64,000 nucleotides of DNA from JBFAPK01 sp040676675. GTDB taxonomy: Bacteria; Actinomycetota; Actinomycetes; Mycobacteriales; Micromonosporaceae. The notes below the pieces were generated by a model. The model saw only the letters and a program-made list of their open reading frames with translations. It was not told where the DNA came from and did no database searches. Shown here piece by piece: positions 8,084 to 16,347 of this stretch. The stretch is from the NCBI RefSeq assembly GCF_040676675.1, contig NZ_JBFAPK010000046.1, forward strand, positions 6,253-70,252, read 5' to 3'. The position numbers were made by a program, and so were the translations under genes. The first letter of the stretch is position 1. Each line of letters starts with the position of its first letter.

Positions 8084-8333
8084 CGGAGAGCCCCCGACTT
8101 TCGAGCGCCGCGAGCGCGTCGCCCAGGTCGTGCAGCTCGGCCGCCTCCTGGTCGGTCAGCCGTACGCCGAAGTGGCGTTCGAGCCGTACCACGAACTCGA
8201 CCTTCTGGAGCGAGTCCACGCCGAGGTCCTCGTAGAAGGCGGCCTCGGGCGTGACCTCCTCCGGGCTGACGTCGAAGACCTCTGCCGCCAGCTCGCGCAG
8301 GCGGGCAGCGGACACGTTGTCCGGCTGCGTCAT
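8073..8333 (-). CDS. acyl carrier protein
   Basis: This 86-residue acidic protein has the four-helix carrier fold and the phosphopantetheine attachment motif LGVDSLQKVEF, with Ser41 as the modified residue. It begins the ketosynthase operon: the ATG at 8333 follows GGGAGGAG, one of the strongest ribosome binding sites in the region. It should carry the starter and growing acyl chain for the two ketosynthase-type proteins downstream. No dedicated phosphopantetheinyl transferase lies in the window, so a housekeeping enzyme would be needed. Acyl carrier versus peptidyl carrier cannot be fully separated by motif, but the ketosynthase context favours ACP. Confidence 0.92.
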   Translation of the reverse strand: MTQPDNVSAARLRELAAEVFDVSPEEVTPEAAFYEDLGVDSLQKVEFVVRLERHFGVRLTDQEAAELHDLGDALAALESRGLSVGP

Positions 8334-8358
8334 GTCCGGCTCCTCCCTGCCCCGGCAA

Positions 8359-8372
8359 CCACGGTTCCGTGG
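8359..8372. promoter_or_regulatory. short palindrome upstream of the ACP gene
   Basis: CCACGG (8359-8364) and CCGTGG (8367-8372) are exact inverted copies two bases apart, 26 bases upstream of the ACP start. The two-base centre suits a protein site better than an RNA hairpin. It is a candidate operator for the ketosynthase operon. Confidence 0.3.
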
Positions 8373-8469
8373 AAGTTCCAGGCGGGCTCCACGGTGAAGT
8401 TTTCCAGGTAGCCAACGAGCCCGGAATCGATGCGGACCTGACTAAAGAGTTCGATCGCTTCGACCGAAA

Positions 8470-8487
8470 AGACGAAACTCCTCGTCT
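8470..8487 (-). terminator. weak hairpin with T-tract after the 8528-9361 hydrolase
   Basis: Read on the minus strand, AGACGA and TCGTCT pair around a six-base loop and are followed by TTTTC. The stem is short, but a T-run is rare in this DNA and the site lies about 40 bases past the hydrolase stop. It separates the hydrolase from the ACP operon. Confidence 0.4.
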
Positions 8488-8527
8488 GATCAGATTCAGG
8501 TCGGTCGCTGGAACCGCTTCCGTCCGG

Positions 8528-9361
8528 TCACAGCCACCGGTCGAGGAAGTCCCGCACCGCCACGGCCAGCGCGATCCGGTGGTCCGAGAGCGCGTGGTCG
8601 GTCGGCAGCTCCCGTTCCTCAAGCCGGTGCAAACCGGCCGCCCGGTACGCCTCGACCAGCGGCCGGTGGTGCACCTCGGCCGGGGTCACGGGGTCCCGGC
8701 CGGCACCGACCAGCAGTACCGGCCGGTCGACCAGCCGCGACGCGAGGCCGGCCAGCCGCCAGGCGTCCCCGGCGGCCTCCATCTCGGTCACGAGCGCCTC
8801 CCCGCTGGTGTCGCGCAACGGCAGCAGTTCCTCGTCGAACGCCGCCACGTACGCCGCCCGTACGGCCGGGTCGGCGCGGCTGAGGCCGGCGGCGGTACCG
8901 AAGTCGAAGGCGGTCACCGAGGCGACCGCGCGGACCGCCGGGTCCACGGCCGCGGTCATCAGCGCGGCGAAGCCCCCGGTGCTGTGCCCGACCACGCCCA
9001 GCCGCCCGGGATCCAGACGATGGGCCTGCGCGAAGTCCGGCTCCCGCACGGCGGCCACGACGGTGCGTGCGTCGGCGAGCACGTTCCCCCAGGACCAGGA
9101 ACCGGCGACGCCCCACGAGCCCCGGTAGTGGAAGACGAGGGAGGCGTACCCGGCCCGGCGCAGCGCCTGCGCCAGGTCGAAGTTGCGCTCGTTGCCGGGG
9201 AAGCCGTGCAGCAGCACGACGACGGGGTGCGGGCCCGGCCCGGCCGGGACGTGCAGCACGCCGAGCAGGGTCGCCCCGGCGCTGGTGAACGTCACCGCGG
9301 GGGTGCTCGCCGGCGGCACCGCCTCGGTCGGCGGGTCGGTTGCCAGGAAGTCGATCGTCAC
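8528..9361 (-). CDS. alpha/beta hydrolase (dienelactone hydrolase/acyl-peptidase-like)
   Basis: The 277-residue cytoplasmic protein has the alpha/beta-hydrolase order: the oxyanion loop LLHGFPGNERN, the nucleophile elbow GVVGHSTGGF (Ser), a late acid in VGAGRDPVTP, and the catalytic His in LPTDHALSDHR. No signal peptide is present. The GTG at 9361 was chosen because GAGG precedes it closely and a perfect 20-base palindrome lies just upstream. Longer frames run through that palindrome and encode Arg-rich sequence. It is transcribed toward the ACP-ketosynthase operon and is separated from it by 194 bases, so co-function is possible but unproven. The substrate is unknown. Confidence 0.82.
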   Translation of the reverse strand: MTIDFLATDPPTEAVPPASTPAVTFTSAGATLLGVLHVPAGPGPHPVVVLLHGFPGNERNFDLAQALRRAGYASLVFHYRGSWGVAGSWSWGNVLADARTVVAAVREPDFAQAHRLDPGRLGVVGHSTGGFAALMTAAVDPAVRAVASVTAFDFGTAAGLSRADPAVRAAYVAAFDEELLPLRDTSGEALVTEMEAAGDAWRLAGLASRLVDRPVLLVGAGRDPVTPAEVHHRPLVEAYRAAGLHRLEERELPTDHALSDHRIALAVAVRDFLDRWL

Positions 9362-9388
9362 GGGTACCTCACGAAGTCGCGTGGCTAG

Positions 9389-9408
9389 ATCGAACCGATC
9401 GGTTCGAT
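9389..9408. promoter_or_regulatory. 20-base perfect palindromic operator
   Basis: ATCGAACCGATCGGTTCGAT is an exact palindrome, 28 bases upstream of the hydrolase GTG at 9361. Its size and symmetry fit a TetR-family operator. No TetR gene adjoins it, so a regulator acting from elsewhere would be needed. Confidence 0.6.
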
Positions 9409-9659
9409 TAGAACGTACCAGCGCTGCCGGGGCGGCCGACACCCTCCCTCCGCCTCGCGCGGCCCCGCGCCCGTCGACGCGAGGTCCCCTGCCCGTCGGC
9501 CCGAGCACCCAGGCCGCCCGCCGGGCGGGCGGTGTCCGCAAGTGACCTTTCCGCGACCGCGACCGCCGATCACGCTGGTCGATGCCGGGCGCCGCTGGAG
9601 ACCGGGGCCGCCCCGCGATCCGCGTGCCAACGGGGCACCTGTCGAGGAGGAAACCGGGT

Positions 9660-10646
9660 ATGCAGACCGATCGGCGCGGAACGCGCCTCGTGGCGAGGAT
9701 CCTGCTGGTCCTGACCGTGGCGTTGGCCGGGCTCGGCCCGGCGACCGGCGCGTACGCGTTCGGCGGCGCCTTCTACCCGACCCAGCGGATCGGCAACCGG
9801 GGCGTGGACGTGTTGGCGATCCAGTACCTACTGCAAGAGCACGGACACGACACCCCGGCCGACGGGATCTTCGCGGCCCCGCTCGACATCGCGGTACGCG
9901 CCTTCCAGTCCGCGCACAATCTCGCCGCCGACGGCATCGTCGGGCCCAAGACCTGGGGCGCGCTCGTGGTGACGCTCACCAGCGGCGCCAGCGGGCCGGC
10001 GGTACGGGCGCTACAGGTGCAGCTCAACAAGAAGCGGGACGCGCGGCTGAGCGTCAACGGCAGCTTCGACGCCGCCACCCGCGCGGCCGTGGTCTCCTTC
10101 CAGTCCCACGCCGGGATCGGCCCCGACGGCATCGTCGGCCCGACCACCTGGACCAACCTCGCCTGGCACTACGCCTACCCGGACCTGTCGAGCGGGCTGT
10201 GCGACCAGGACCCGGACGGCAACGGCCTGGCCAACTGGGCCACCGGCGCCGCGATCGGCCAGTTGGAGGCGGCCGCCACGGCCTTCGCCGCCACCGGACG
10301 CGGCCCGGTACCGCTGGGCGACGCGGGCTTCGAGCACGGCGGCGGCATCCCCGGCCATTCCAGCCACGACGTCGGGCTCGACATCGACGTCTGGCCGATC
10401 CGTACCGACGCGGCGCAGTGCACCGCCGGCCGGATCACCTGGCAGTCCGCGACGTACGACCGCGCCGCCACCCGGCAGCTGGTCAACGCGATCCGGGCCG
10501 CGGCGCCGGGGCACGTCTCGTTCATCCTCTTCAACGATCCGACGCTGATCGCCGAGGGGCTCACCTCCCAGTACGCCAACCACGACAACCACCTGCACGT
10601 CCGGTACTGCGAGCGGGTCCACCCGAGCAGCCTCTACACCTGCTGA
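9660..10646 (+). CDS. secreted penicillin-insensitive murein endopeptidase with two peptidoglycan-binding domains
   Basis: The 328-residue protein starts with a signal peptide (RRGTRLVARILLVLTVALAG, cleavage near AYA-FGG). Two PG_binding_1 repeats follow at residues 40-90 and 100-160, each ending DGIVGPKTW or DGIVGPTTW. The C-terminal domain carries GHSSHDVGLDIDVW and NHDNHLHVRYC, which match the zinc-ligand motifs of MepA-type (M74) LAS peptidases. These cut D-Ala-meso-DAP cross-links. The ATG at 9660 follows GAGGAGGAAA. Conserved cysteines in the C-terminal part may form disulfides. It should act in the wall outside the membrane. Confidence 0.9.
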   Translation: MQTDRRGTRLVARILLVLTVALAGLGPATGAYAFGGAFYPTQRIGNRGVDVLAIQYLLQEHGHDTPADGIFAAPLDIAVRAFQSAHNLAADGIVGPKTWGALVVTLTSGASGPAVRALQVQLNKKRDARLSVNGSFDAATRAAVVSFQSHAGIGPDGIVGPTTWTNLAWHYAYPDLSSGLCDQDPDGNGLANWATGAAIGQLEAAATAFAATGRGPVPLGDAGFEHGGGIPGHSSHDVGLDIDVWPIRTDAAQCTAGRITWQSATYDRAATRQLVNAIRAAAPGHVSFILFNDPTLIAEGLTSQYANHDNHLHVRYCERVHPSSLYTC

Positions 10647-10658
10647 CCGTGCGGCTGC

Positions 10659-10681
10659 GCCGCCCCCGCCTCCTGGGCGGC
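10659..10681 (+). terminator. hairpin after the murein endopeptidase gene
   Basis: GCCGCCC (10659-10665) pairs with GGGCGGC (10675-10681) across a nine-base loop. It lies 12 bases after the stop at 10646 and before the HEAT gene at 10710. Confidence 0.45.
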
Positions 10682-10709
10682 AGCTCGTTCCGGCGCACTC
10701 GCCCGCACA

Positions 10710-13700
10710 ATGAACGCCGTGCTCGCCGCTACCCGCACCCTGCTGACCTCGCTCGAACCGCTGCCGTACCGCGAGCGGACGAACCGCCTCGCGGAATGGG
10801 CCCGTACCGCGCCCGACCGGGACCGGGTCTGCGCCGACCTGCGCGAACAGGGCCCCTACGAGCGGCGTCTCGCCCTGGTCGCGGCGGTGGTGACCCGGGA
10901 CGCCGAGGGCATCGCCGCCGCGACCCGCGACCCCCAGCCCTCGATCAGGGGCGCCGCGATCACCGCGGCGGTGCGCGCCGGCATCCCGGTCGGGGACGTC
11001 ACCGACCGGCCGGCGACGGAGCGGCGCCGGGTGTATCGCGCCCTGCGCCGCGGGTCCGCGCCGGCGCTCGCCGACTCGCTCGTCACGGAGATCCGTGACC
11101 AGTTCGGCGACGAGGAGGCGGCCGCGCTGCTGCCCGCCTGCGGCACCGACACGGTACGGGCCTTGCTGCCCGAACTGGAGCACGCGCTCACCCTCGAACG
11201 GCTGGTCCGGCGGCACCCCGGCCCGCTGCTGGACCGGGTCCGCGAGCGGCTGGCCGCGACGCCGCCCGAGCTGCGCGGCAGGATCTGGGGCGGTGCCGCC
11301 GGTGCCGTGCTGCGGTGTGACCCGGCGCAGGCGCTCGACCTGCTCGAACGGTACGCACCCGAGGCCTCGCTACCCGGCCCGCTCGTCGCCTACGGGATGC
11401 TCGCGGCACACCACGCGGGTCGCGTCGCCCGCCTGCTCGCCGCGCCCGGCCGCGCGGCCTGGCTGAAGCGGACCCCGCTGCCGCCGGCCCTGCTGCGCCG
11501 CCTCGCACCGCTGCCCACCGACGAACTGGCGCCGCTGGCGAACCGGTTCCGGGAACACAGCCGGGCGCTGGCGGCGCTGCTCGGCGCCGTGGCGCCGGCC
11601 CGGCGCGGTGAGCTGTACCGCCGGGCCCTGGCCGGGGCCGACACGGCGGTGCTGATCCCGGCCGCCGAGGTCATGGAGGTGCTGCCCGCCGCGGTCCGGA
11701 TCCGCGAGGCGACCCGGGTGCTCGGTCTGGCGAGGACCCGCGAGCGGGAGTCCGAGGTGCACGGCTGGAGCGCGTACCTCGCCTGGCCGGACGCGTCCGC
11801 GGCACTGGAGGTCGCGCTGCGCTCGGGCGACGCCGACGAGCGGGCACACGGGTACACGCTGTTGGTGGCAGCCGCCCGCCGCTCCCGCGACCCCCGGGCG
11901 GTGGCCGAGGTGGTAGTCCGGCTCGGCCGGCTGCGCAACGAGCAGGATCCGGTGCGCTCGGCCGCGCTCACCGCGCTGGTGAAGGTGGCACCGCTGCTCA
12001 CCGCGGAGACCGCGGCCGGGCTCACCCAGCTGACCACCGACGCGGTCGACGCCCGCGACGCCTCCCCCGCCACCACGACCGCGCTGGGCGCGCTCGCCGC
12101 CGACATCCTGCGGCACCACGTCGCCGTGCCGGGGCTACGCGAGTGGGCGCTGCTCACGATCGACCTGGTGAGCACCGGCGCGAGCGCGCCGGTACTGGGC
12201 CGCTTCGACACGGTGCTGCGCCGCGGGCAGGAGGCGATGGTCTTCGAACGGCTGCGCGGCTGGATCGAGGCCGGCCTGGCCCGCCGCCGGTACGGTCCGC
12301 TCTTCGCGCTCACCCACGCACTCGGCCGGCGGGCCTGGCGGCTGCCGCGGTTGCAGGAGCTGCTGCGTCGGGCGATCGGCCCGCGCACGCTGCCCTCGGT
12401 GGCCCGCACGGCGATCGGGCTCTGGCTCGACGACCCGCGTACCCGCGCGGACCGGGTCGCCGAGGTGCTCGACACCGACCCGACGGCGGTGACGATCGAC
12501 GCGGTGTGGTCGACGATCTGCGCGTCCCGCACCGACCTGCTCGACCGGGCGCTGAACCAGCGGCCGCGCGGGCGGTTCCTGGAACCGGGGACGCGATGGG
12601 TGCCCGCCCGGGCGTCGCACGCCGAGCGCTGGCTACCCCGCCAGCGGGCCCGCTTCGTGGCCGCGCAGGAGTTGGTCGTCTCCGATCCCGGACTGGGGGT
12701 TTGGGAGCGCGCGGCGGCGGTCCGGGCCGCCGCCGGCGTCCCCGGCGCGGGCCGCGAGCTGGTGCTGCGCCACCTCGACGCCCCCGAGGTGGCGATCGCC
12801 GAGGCCGCGCTGGGCGCGCTGGTCTGGACCGACCGGCCGGACGAGGCGCTGCCGGTGCTGCTCCGGTACGCCGACGGCGACCGGGCGCGGGTCGCGCTGT
12901 ACGCGGCCGGACGGGCTGCCCGCTACGTCCCGCCGTCCCGGCTGGCCGATCCGCTCCGCGCGGTGGTGACCGGTCCGGCGAAGATCACGAGCCGGAAGGA
13001 GGCGGCCCGGCTGCTGGCACGCTACGGGCCGCCGGGGGCGATGGCGACGCTGCGCGAGGCGTACGCGGACCCGGACGCGCACCGCGACGTGCGCGCGGCG
13101 ATCGTCTCCGCCGCCCGGCAGCGGCTGCGGACCGAGGCGAGCTGGACCATCCTGCGGAGCGCGGTCGACGGCAGCCGGGAGGAGCGGCGCGCGGTCCTGA
13201 GCGCGTACCCGTACACGATCCCGGAACGCCACCGCCCGCGCTACGGCGCGCTCGTCGTCGAGGCCTGCCGCGCGGCCGACCGGGAGATCCGGCGCGCCGC
13301 GTTCGCCCAGCTCGGGGAATGGTCGCCCTGGCTGACCGGGATCACCGAACTGGTCGTGGACCGGCTCACCGACCTCGGCGAGACGATGGTGCACATCGAG
13401 GTCGCCAACCTGTTGAAGGCCGGCGGCGACGAGGTACTCGGCACCGCGCTGGCCCGGCTCGTGGATCGCGACGCGGGCGACGACCATCCTGGCGACCCGG
13501 CCGCGGACCGCCCGGCCCGACGGCGCATCGAACTCCTCGCACGCGGCGCGGCCGTGCGGTCCGGGGTCCGTCCGGCCGGTGCCGACCGGTCCGCTCTGGT
13601 CGAATCGACGCGGTGGCTCGCCGGTCACCCCGCCTTCGCCGGCACGGCCATGGGACTGCTGGTCGACCTCGGCCGGCTGGACAATCTGGACGAGATCGCC

Positions 13701-13982
13701 GGACTCTGCGCGGGTCGGCCCGTGCTCGCGCTCCGTACCGCCGAACGCGTCGGCGCCCGGCTGCGAAGCCTCCCCGAATGGCCCGACCCGGCGATCCTCG
13801 CCGGGACGGCCGCGCGGCTGGCGGGGCGGGGCGACCTCGCCGGCGGGCTGTTCGCGGTGGCGCTGGTCCGGCACGGGGCCGGCTTCGGTTGGCCGGCGCC
13901 GTGGCGGGATCTGCTGATCGGGCTGCGCCGGCACCCCGACGCCGACGTGCGCGAGGAGGCGTACGCCGTCGACATGAGCTGA
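10710..13982 (+). CDS. large HEAT-repeat protein of unknown function
   Basis: The 1090-residue protein is almost entirely alpha-helical and built from degenerate 30 to 40 residue HEAT-like helical pairs. Clear examples are RGAAITAAVRAGIP, SAALTALVKVAP, VAIAEAALGALVWTDRPDEALPVLLRYADG and HRDVRAAIVSAARQRL. There is no signal peptide, membrane segment or enzyme motif, so it is probably a cytoplasmic scaffold. Similar very long HEAT proteins without known function occur across actinomycetes. The ATG at 10710 has no obvious Shine-Dalgarno sequence, so a leaderless or slightly different start is possible. Coding bias is strong throughout, supporting one continuous gene. Confidence 0.8.
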   Translation: MNAVLAATRTLLTSLEPLPYRERTNRLAEWARTAPDRDRVCADLREQGPYERRLALVAAVVTRDAEGIAAATRDPQPSIRGAAITAAVRAGIPVGDVTDRPATERRRVYRALRRGSAPALADSLVTEIRDQFGDEEAAALLPACGTDTVRALLPELEHALTLERLVRRHPGPLLDRVRERLAATPPELRGRIWGGAAGAVLRCDPAQALDLLERYAPEASLPGPLVAYGMLAAHHAGRVARLLAAPGRAAWLKRTPLPPALLRRLAPLPTDELAPLANRFREHSRALAALLGAVAPARRGELYRRALAGADTAVLIPAAEVMEVLPAAVRIREATRVLGLARTRERESEVHGWSAYLAWPDASAALEVALRSGDADERAHGYTLLVAAARRSRDPRAVAEVVVRLGRLRNEQDPVRSAALTALVKVAPLLTAETAAGLTQLTTDAVDARDASPATTTALGALAADILRHHVAVPGLREWALLTIDLVSTGASAPVLGRFDTVLRRGQEAMVFERLRGWIEAGLARRRYGPLFALTHALGRRAWRLPRLQELLRRAIGPRTLPSVARTAIGLWLDDPRTRADRVAEVLDTDPTAVTIDAVWSTICASRTDLLDRALNQRPRGRFLEPGTRWVPARASHAERWLPRQRARFVAAQELVVSDPGLGVWERAAAVRAAAGVPGAGRELVLRHLDAPEVAIAEAALGALVWTDRPDEALPVLLRYADGDRARVALYAAGRAARYVPPSRLADPLRAVVTGPAKITSRKEAARLLARYGPPGAMATLREAYADPDAHRDVRAAIVSAARQRLRTEASWTILRSAVDGSREERRAVLSAYPYTIPERHRPRYGALVVEACRAADREIRRAAFAQLGEWSPWLTGITELVVDRLTDLGETMVHIEVANLLKAGGDEVLGTALARLVDRDAGDDHPGDPAADRPARRRIELLARGAAVRSGVRPAGADRSALVESTRWLAGHPAFAGTAMGLLVDLGRLDNLDEIAGLCAGRPVLALRTAERVGARLRSLPEWPDPAILAGTAARLAGRGDLAGGLFAVALVRHGAGFGWPAPWRDLLIGLRRHPDADVREEAYAVDMS

Positions 13983-14098
13983 CCGGCCGGGTTCGGTCCG
14001 GCGGGCTCGGCTGGACGTCGGCACCGCACCCCGTTCCCGCCTGCCGGTCACCCGGGCGGGTCGGCCCGCCGCCGCGTCGACGACGGCAGGCCGCGGGC

Positions 14099-15268
14099 CT
14101 ACGGCACCAGCCCGCGCCGGTACGCCTCGACGCCGATGGCGAACCGGCTCGTGGTGCCGAACTCGACGGCGACGGCGGCGATCCGGCGGCGCACGGTACG
14201 CACGCTGGTGGCGGTGACCCGGGCGATGTCGGCGTCCCGATGTCCCTGCGCCAGCAGCCGCAGCACCCGCCGGTCGAACGGGCTCAGCGCGCCACCGCCC
14301 GCACCGGCACGCTCCACGCCGCCGGCACCGGCACCCGCACCGGTAGGGGCCACGCCACCGTCGGCGTCCGTGCCGCGCCACCCACCGGGCGCACCACCGC
14401 CGCCGCCGGCGCGCGGATCGCCCTCGACACGCCGGCCGCCGGTGGGCTCGTCGGAGCGTGCCCAGAGCTGCCGGAAGCAGCTTCGCAGCAGCCCGACGAC
14501 CGGCTCGGAACGCAGCACCACCGCCGGACCGGACGCCACCGGGCCGGCCAGCGCCAGCACCGCCGTGTGCCGGTCGACGACGCGCAGGTCCAGCGGGGCG
14601 GGCCCGCTGTACCGGACCTCGGGCCGGCGGCCCGACGGCCCGCCCGCCTCGCCGCCGTGCTCCGGCGGGCACGAGCCGGCGTAGAGCAGCCGGGTCGCGG
14701 CCTCCGGTGCGCCGGCCCGCTCCGGCCAACCCAGCGGCGGTGCGCCGCCCGGTCCGGCGGCGACCACCGCGAGGTACTCGGTGCGCGCGGCGAGGCGCAG
14801 CTCCCGCAGCTCCCGGGCGAGCGCCGCACGACCGGAGAGCACCCGCACCGCGGGCTCGGACACCGGTACCCCGGCGGGTGCCGCCGACGCCGGTTCGTCG
14901 GCGGGCGCGGACGGGCCCGGTACCGGCGCCGCGCCGATCTCCCGGCCCGGCACCGGGTCCGGCACCGGGCCCGGGTCCAGCAGCCGCAGCAGCCCGTCCA
15001 GTTCGGCCGGGCCGGCCGGCCCGGTGGCCGCCCGGCCGTCCAGTCCGGCCAGCAGCCGGGTGAACGCCTCCGACGGATCGACCGCCGCCAGGCCGCCGGG
15101 CAGCTCGGCGGTGCCCCGGACCAGCCCGAGCCGGTACAGCTCGGCGAAGGCGGGACGGTTTGCTCCCTCCCCCGGCAGCGGTCCGGAGCCGAGCGGCAGC
15201 TCGCCGCCGCCGAGCAGCAGGCACAGGTACAGCCCGGCCGCCTCACGCGAGAGGATCCTGTCTGGCAT
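14099..15268 (-). CDS. LuxR-type HTH transcriptional regulator (second of a tandem pair)
   Basis: The 389-residue protein has a C-terminal HTH of the LuxR/GerE type: LSPFDRRVLRLLAQGHRDADIARVTATSVRTVRRRIAAVA. A TrmB-like winged-helix N-terminal part (SREAAGLYLCLLLGGGELPLG) and a central sensor-like region precede it, with two Gly/Ala/Pro-rich linkers (about 105-150 and 285-320). There is no receiver domain or P-loop, so it is not a response regulator or LAL protein. The ATG at 15268 follows GGAAAGGG. An in-frame GTG at 15286 would overlap the upstream stop as GTGA and is a real alternative. It shares its layout with the upstream gene, implying duplication. The target is unknown. Confidence 0.8.
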   Translation of the reverse strand: MPDRILSREAAGLYLCLLLGGGELPLGSGPLPGEGANRPAFAELYRLGLVRGTAELPGGLAAVDPSEAFTRLLAGLDGRAATGPAGPAELDGLLRLLDPGPVPDPVPGREIGAAPVPGPSAPADEPASAAPAGVPVSEPAVRVLSGRAALARELRELRLAARTEYLAVVAAGPGGAPPLGWPERAGAPEAATRLLYAGSCPPEHGGEAGGPSGRRPEVRYSGPAPLDLRVVDRHTAVLALAGPVASGPAVVLRSEPVVGLLRSCFRQLWARSDEPTGGRRVEGDPRAGGGGGAPGGWRGTDADGGVAPTGAGAGAGGVERAGAGGGALSPFDRRVLRLLAQGHRDADIARVTATSVRTVRRRIAAVAVEFGTTSRFAIGVEAYRRGLVP

Positions 15269-15282
15269 GGTGGCCCTTTCCG

Positions 15283-16113
15283 TCACAGCCAGCCCCGTCG
15301 GGCCGCCTCTACCCCGGCGGCGAACCGGGTCGGTACGTCCAACACCCGCAGGACCGCGGTCAGGTGCGACCGGACCGTCTTCACCGTGACGCCGGCCGCG
15401 GCGGCCAGCTCGGTGTCGTTGCGGACGGTGGTCATCAGCCGCAGGATCCGCCACTGCGCCGCCGTCAGTTCCGGCGGGCGGCGGGCGGCGGGCGGCTCGG
15501 TGGCACCCGACCAGAGCAGTTGGAAGAGTTCCCGGGCGGCCGTGGCGACACCGGGCGCACGGAGATAGGCCGCGTCGGGTACGGGCGCCCCGGCGCCCGG
15601 CGCGCCGCCGCCCAGCGGCCAGACCAGCACGTGCTCCCGGTCGACCACGAGCAGGGACGCGGTCAGCCCGGCGGCGACGCGTACGGCGGCGTGCTCGCAC
15701 AGCGCCCGCACGGCCGGCTCGACGCGGGGGTCCCGCGCCACCGACCGGTCCAGCAGCACCCGGTGCGCCGGCCCGGCGTCCCGGGAATCGGACGGCACCG
15801 GCCCGTCGTCCCGGGGATCGGACGGCGACCGGCTGGCCCGGGGATCGGCGGCCGGCGGCTCGGCGGCCCGGACATCGGCGGCCCGGAGGTCGGGGGCCCA
15901 GGGTGGAGCGGACGGCGACTCGCCCGCGCCGCCGCGCACGTCCAGCAGTTCCCGGCGCGCCCCGCGCCGCAACGACCCGGCCAGTTCCCGCGCCTCGTCC
16001 GTGGTGAGCAGTCGGGCGGCCGCACCGCCCGCGCCGACCGTACCGGGACCGGCCACCGTCCACACCCGACGTTGCCGCCCCGGTACCGCTGATGTTCCCA
16101 CCCGTGCTCCCAT
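15283..16113 (-). CDS. LuxR-type HTH transcriptional regulator (first of a tandem pair)
   Basis: The C-terminus, LTAAQWRILRLMTTVRNDTELAAAAGVTVKTVRSHLTAVLRVL, is a LuxR-like HTH, and the ending AAGVEAARRGWL mirrors the AIGVEAYRRGLV ending of the next gene. The central region includes REHVLVWPLGG and an ELFQLLWS segment that also has a counterpart in the paralogue (CFRQLWARS). A short repeated stretch rich in S-D-P-R lies near residues 80-115. The start is uncertain: I chose ATG 16113, but in-frame GTG 16224 and TTG 16245 also exist, the latter two overlapping a likely promoter for the divergent SARP gene. The stop at 15283 abuts the next regulator, so the two are probably co-transcribed. Confidence 0.72.
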   Translation of the reverse strand: MGARVGTSAVPGRQRRVWTVAGPGTVGAGGAAARLLTTDEARELAGSLRRGARRELLDVRGGAGESPSAPPWAPDLRAADVRAAEPPAADPRASRSPSDPRDDGPVPSDSRDAGPAHRVLLDRSVARDPRVEPAVRALCEHAAVRVAAGLTASLLVVDREHVLVWPLGGGAPGAGAPVPDAAYLRAPGVATAARELFQLLWSGATEPPAARRPPELTAAQWRILRLMTTVRNDTELAAAAGVTVKTVRSHLTAVLRVLDVPTRFAAGVEAARRGWL

Positions 16114-16220
16114 CGCCCCGTACGCCCCGCGCAAGGGGCCGAACACGTGGATACCGGCCGGTCGCAGCGGCGAGGTAGCGCGCCGGTAGCGCCGCCGGCC
16201 GGCTCGCCGCTCGGCCGCGC

Positions 16221-16249
16221 TTGACACGGCATTTATTCCGATCAAGGGT
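16221..16249 (+). promoter_or_regulatory. candidate promoter of the first SARP gene
   Basis: A perfect -35 hexamer TTGACA (16221-16226) is followed after 17 bases by AAGGGT (16244-16249), close to the TAGGGT-type -10 common in actinomycetes. It lies about 100 bases upstream of the ATG at 16348, in an unusually AT-rich spot. Confidence 0.5.
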
Positions 16250-16347
16250 GTTCTCGGCAGGTAGAGGTTCGCGGGTCCGTCGTGTCTCGGGACAGGCGTA
16301 CGGATCCCGCCCGCCGCGGCATCGCGAACCCAGCGAGCGGAGGCGTG

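Noticed and set aside
3830..8254. 1474-codon plus-strand frame through the ketosynthase operon
   Set aside because: It crosses four genes with well-defined motifs on the minus strand and has no coherent protein character.
16113..16245. TTG 16245 or GTG 16224 as the start of the first LuxR-HTH gene
   Set aside because: Both lie in what looks like the SARP promoter and add Arg-rich residues, so ATG 16113 was preferred with low certainty.
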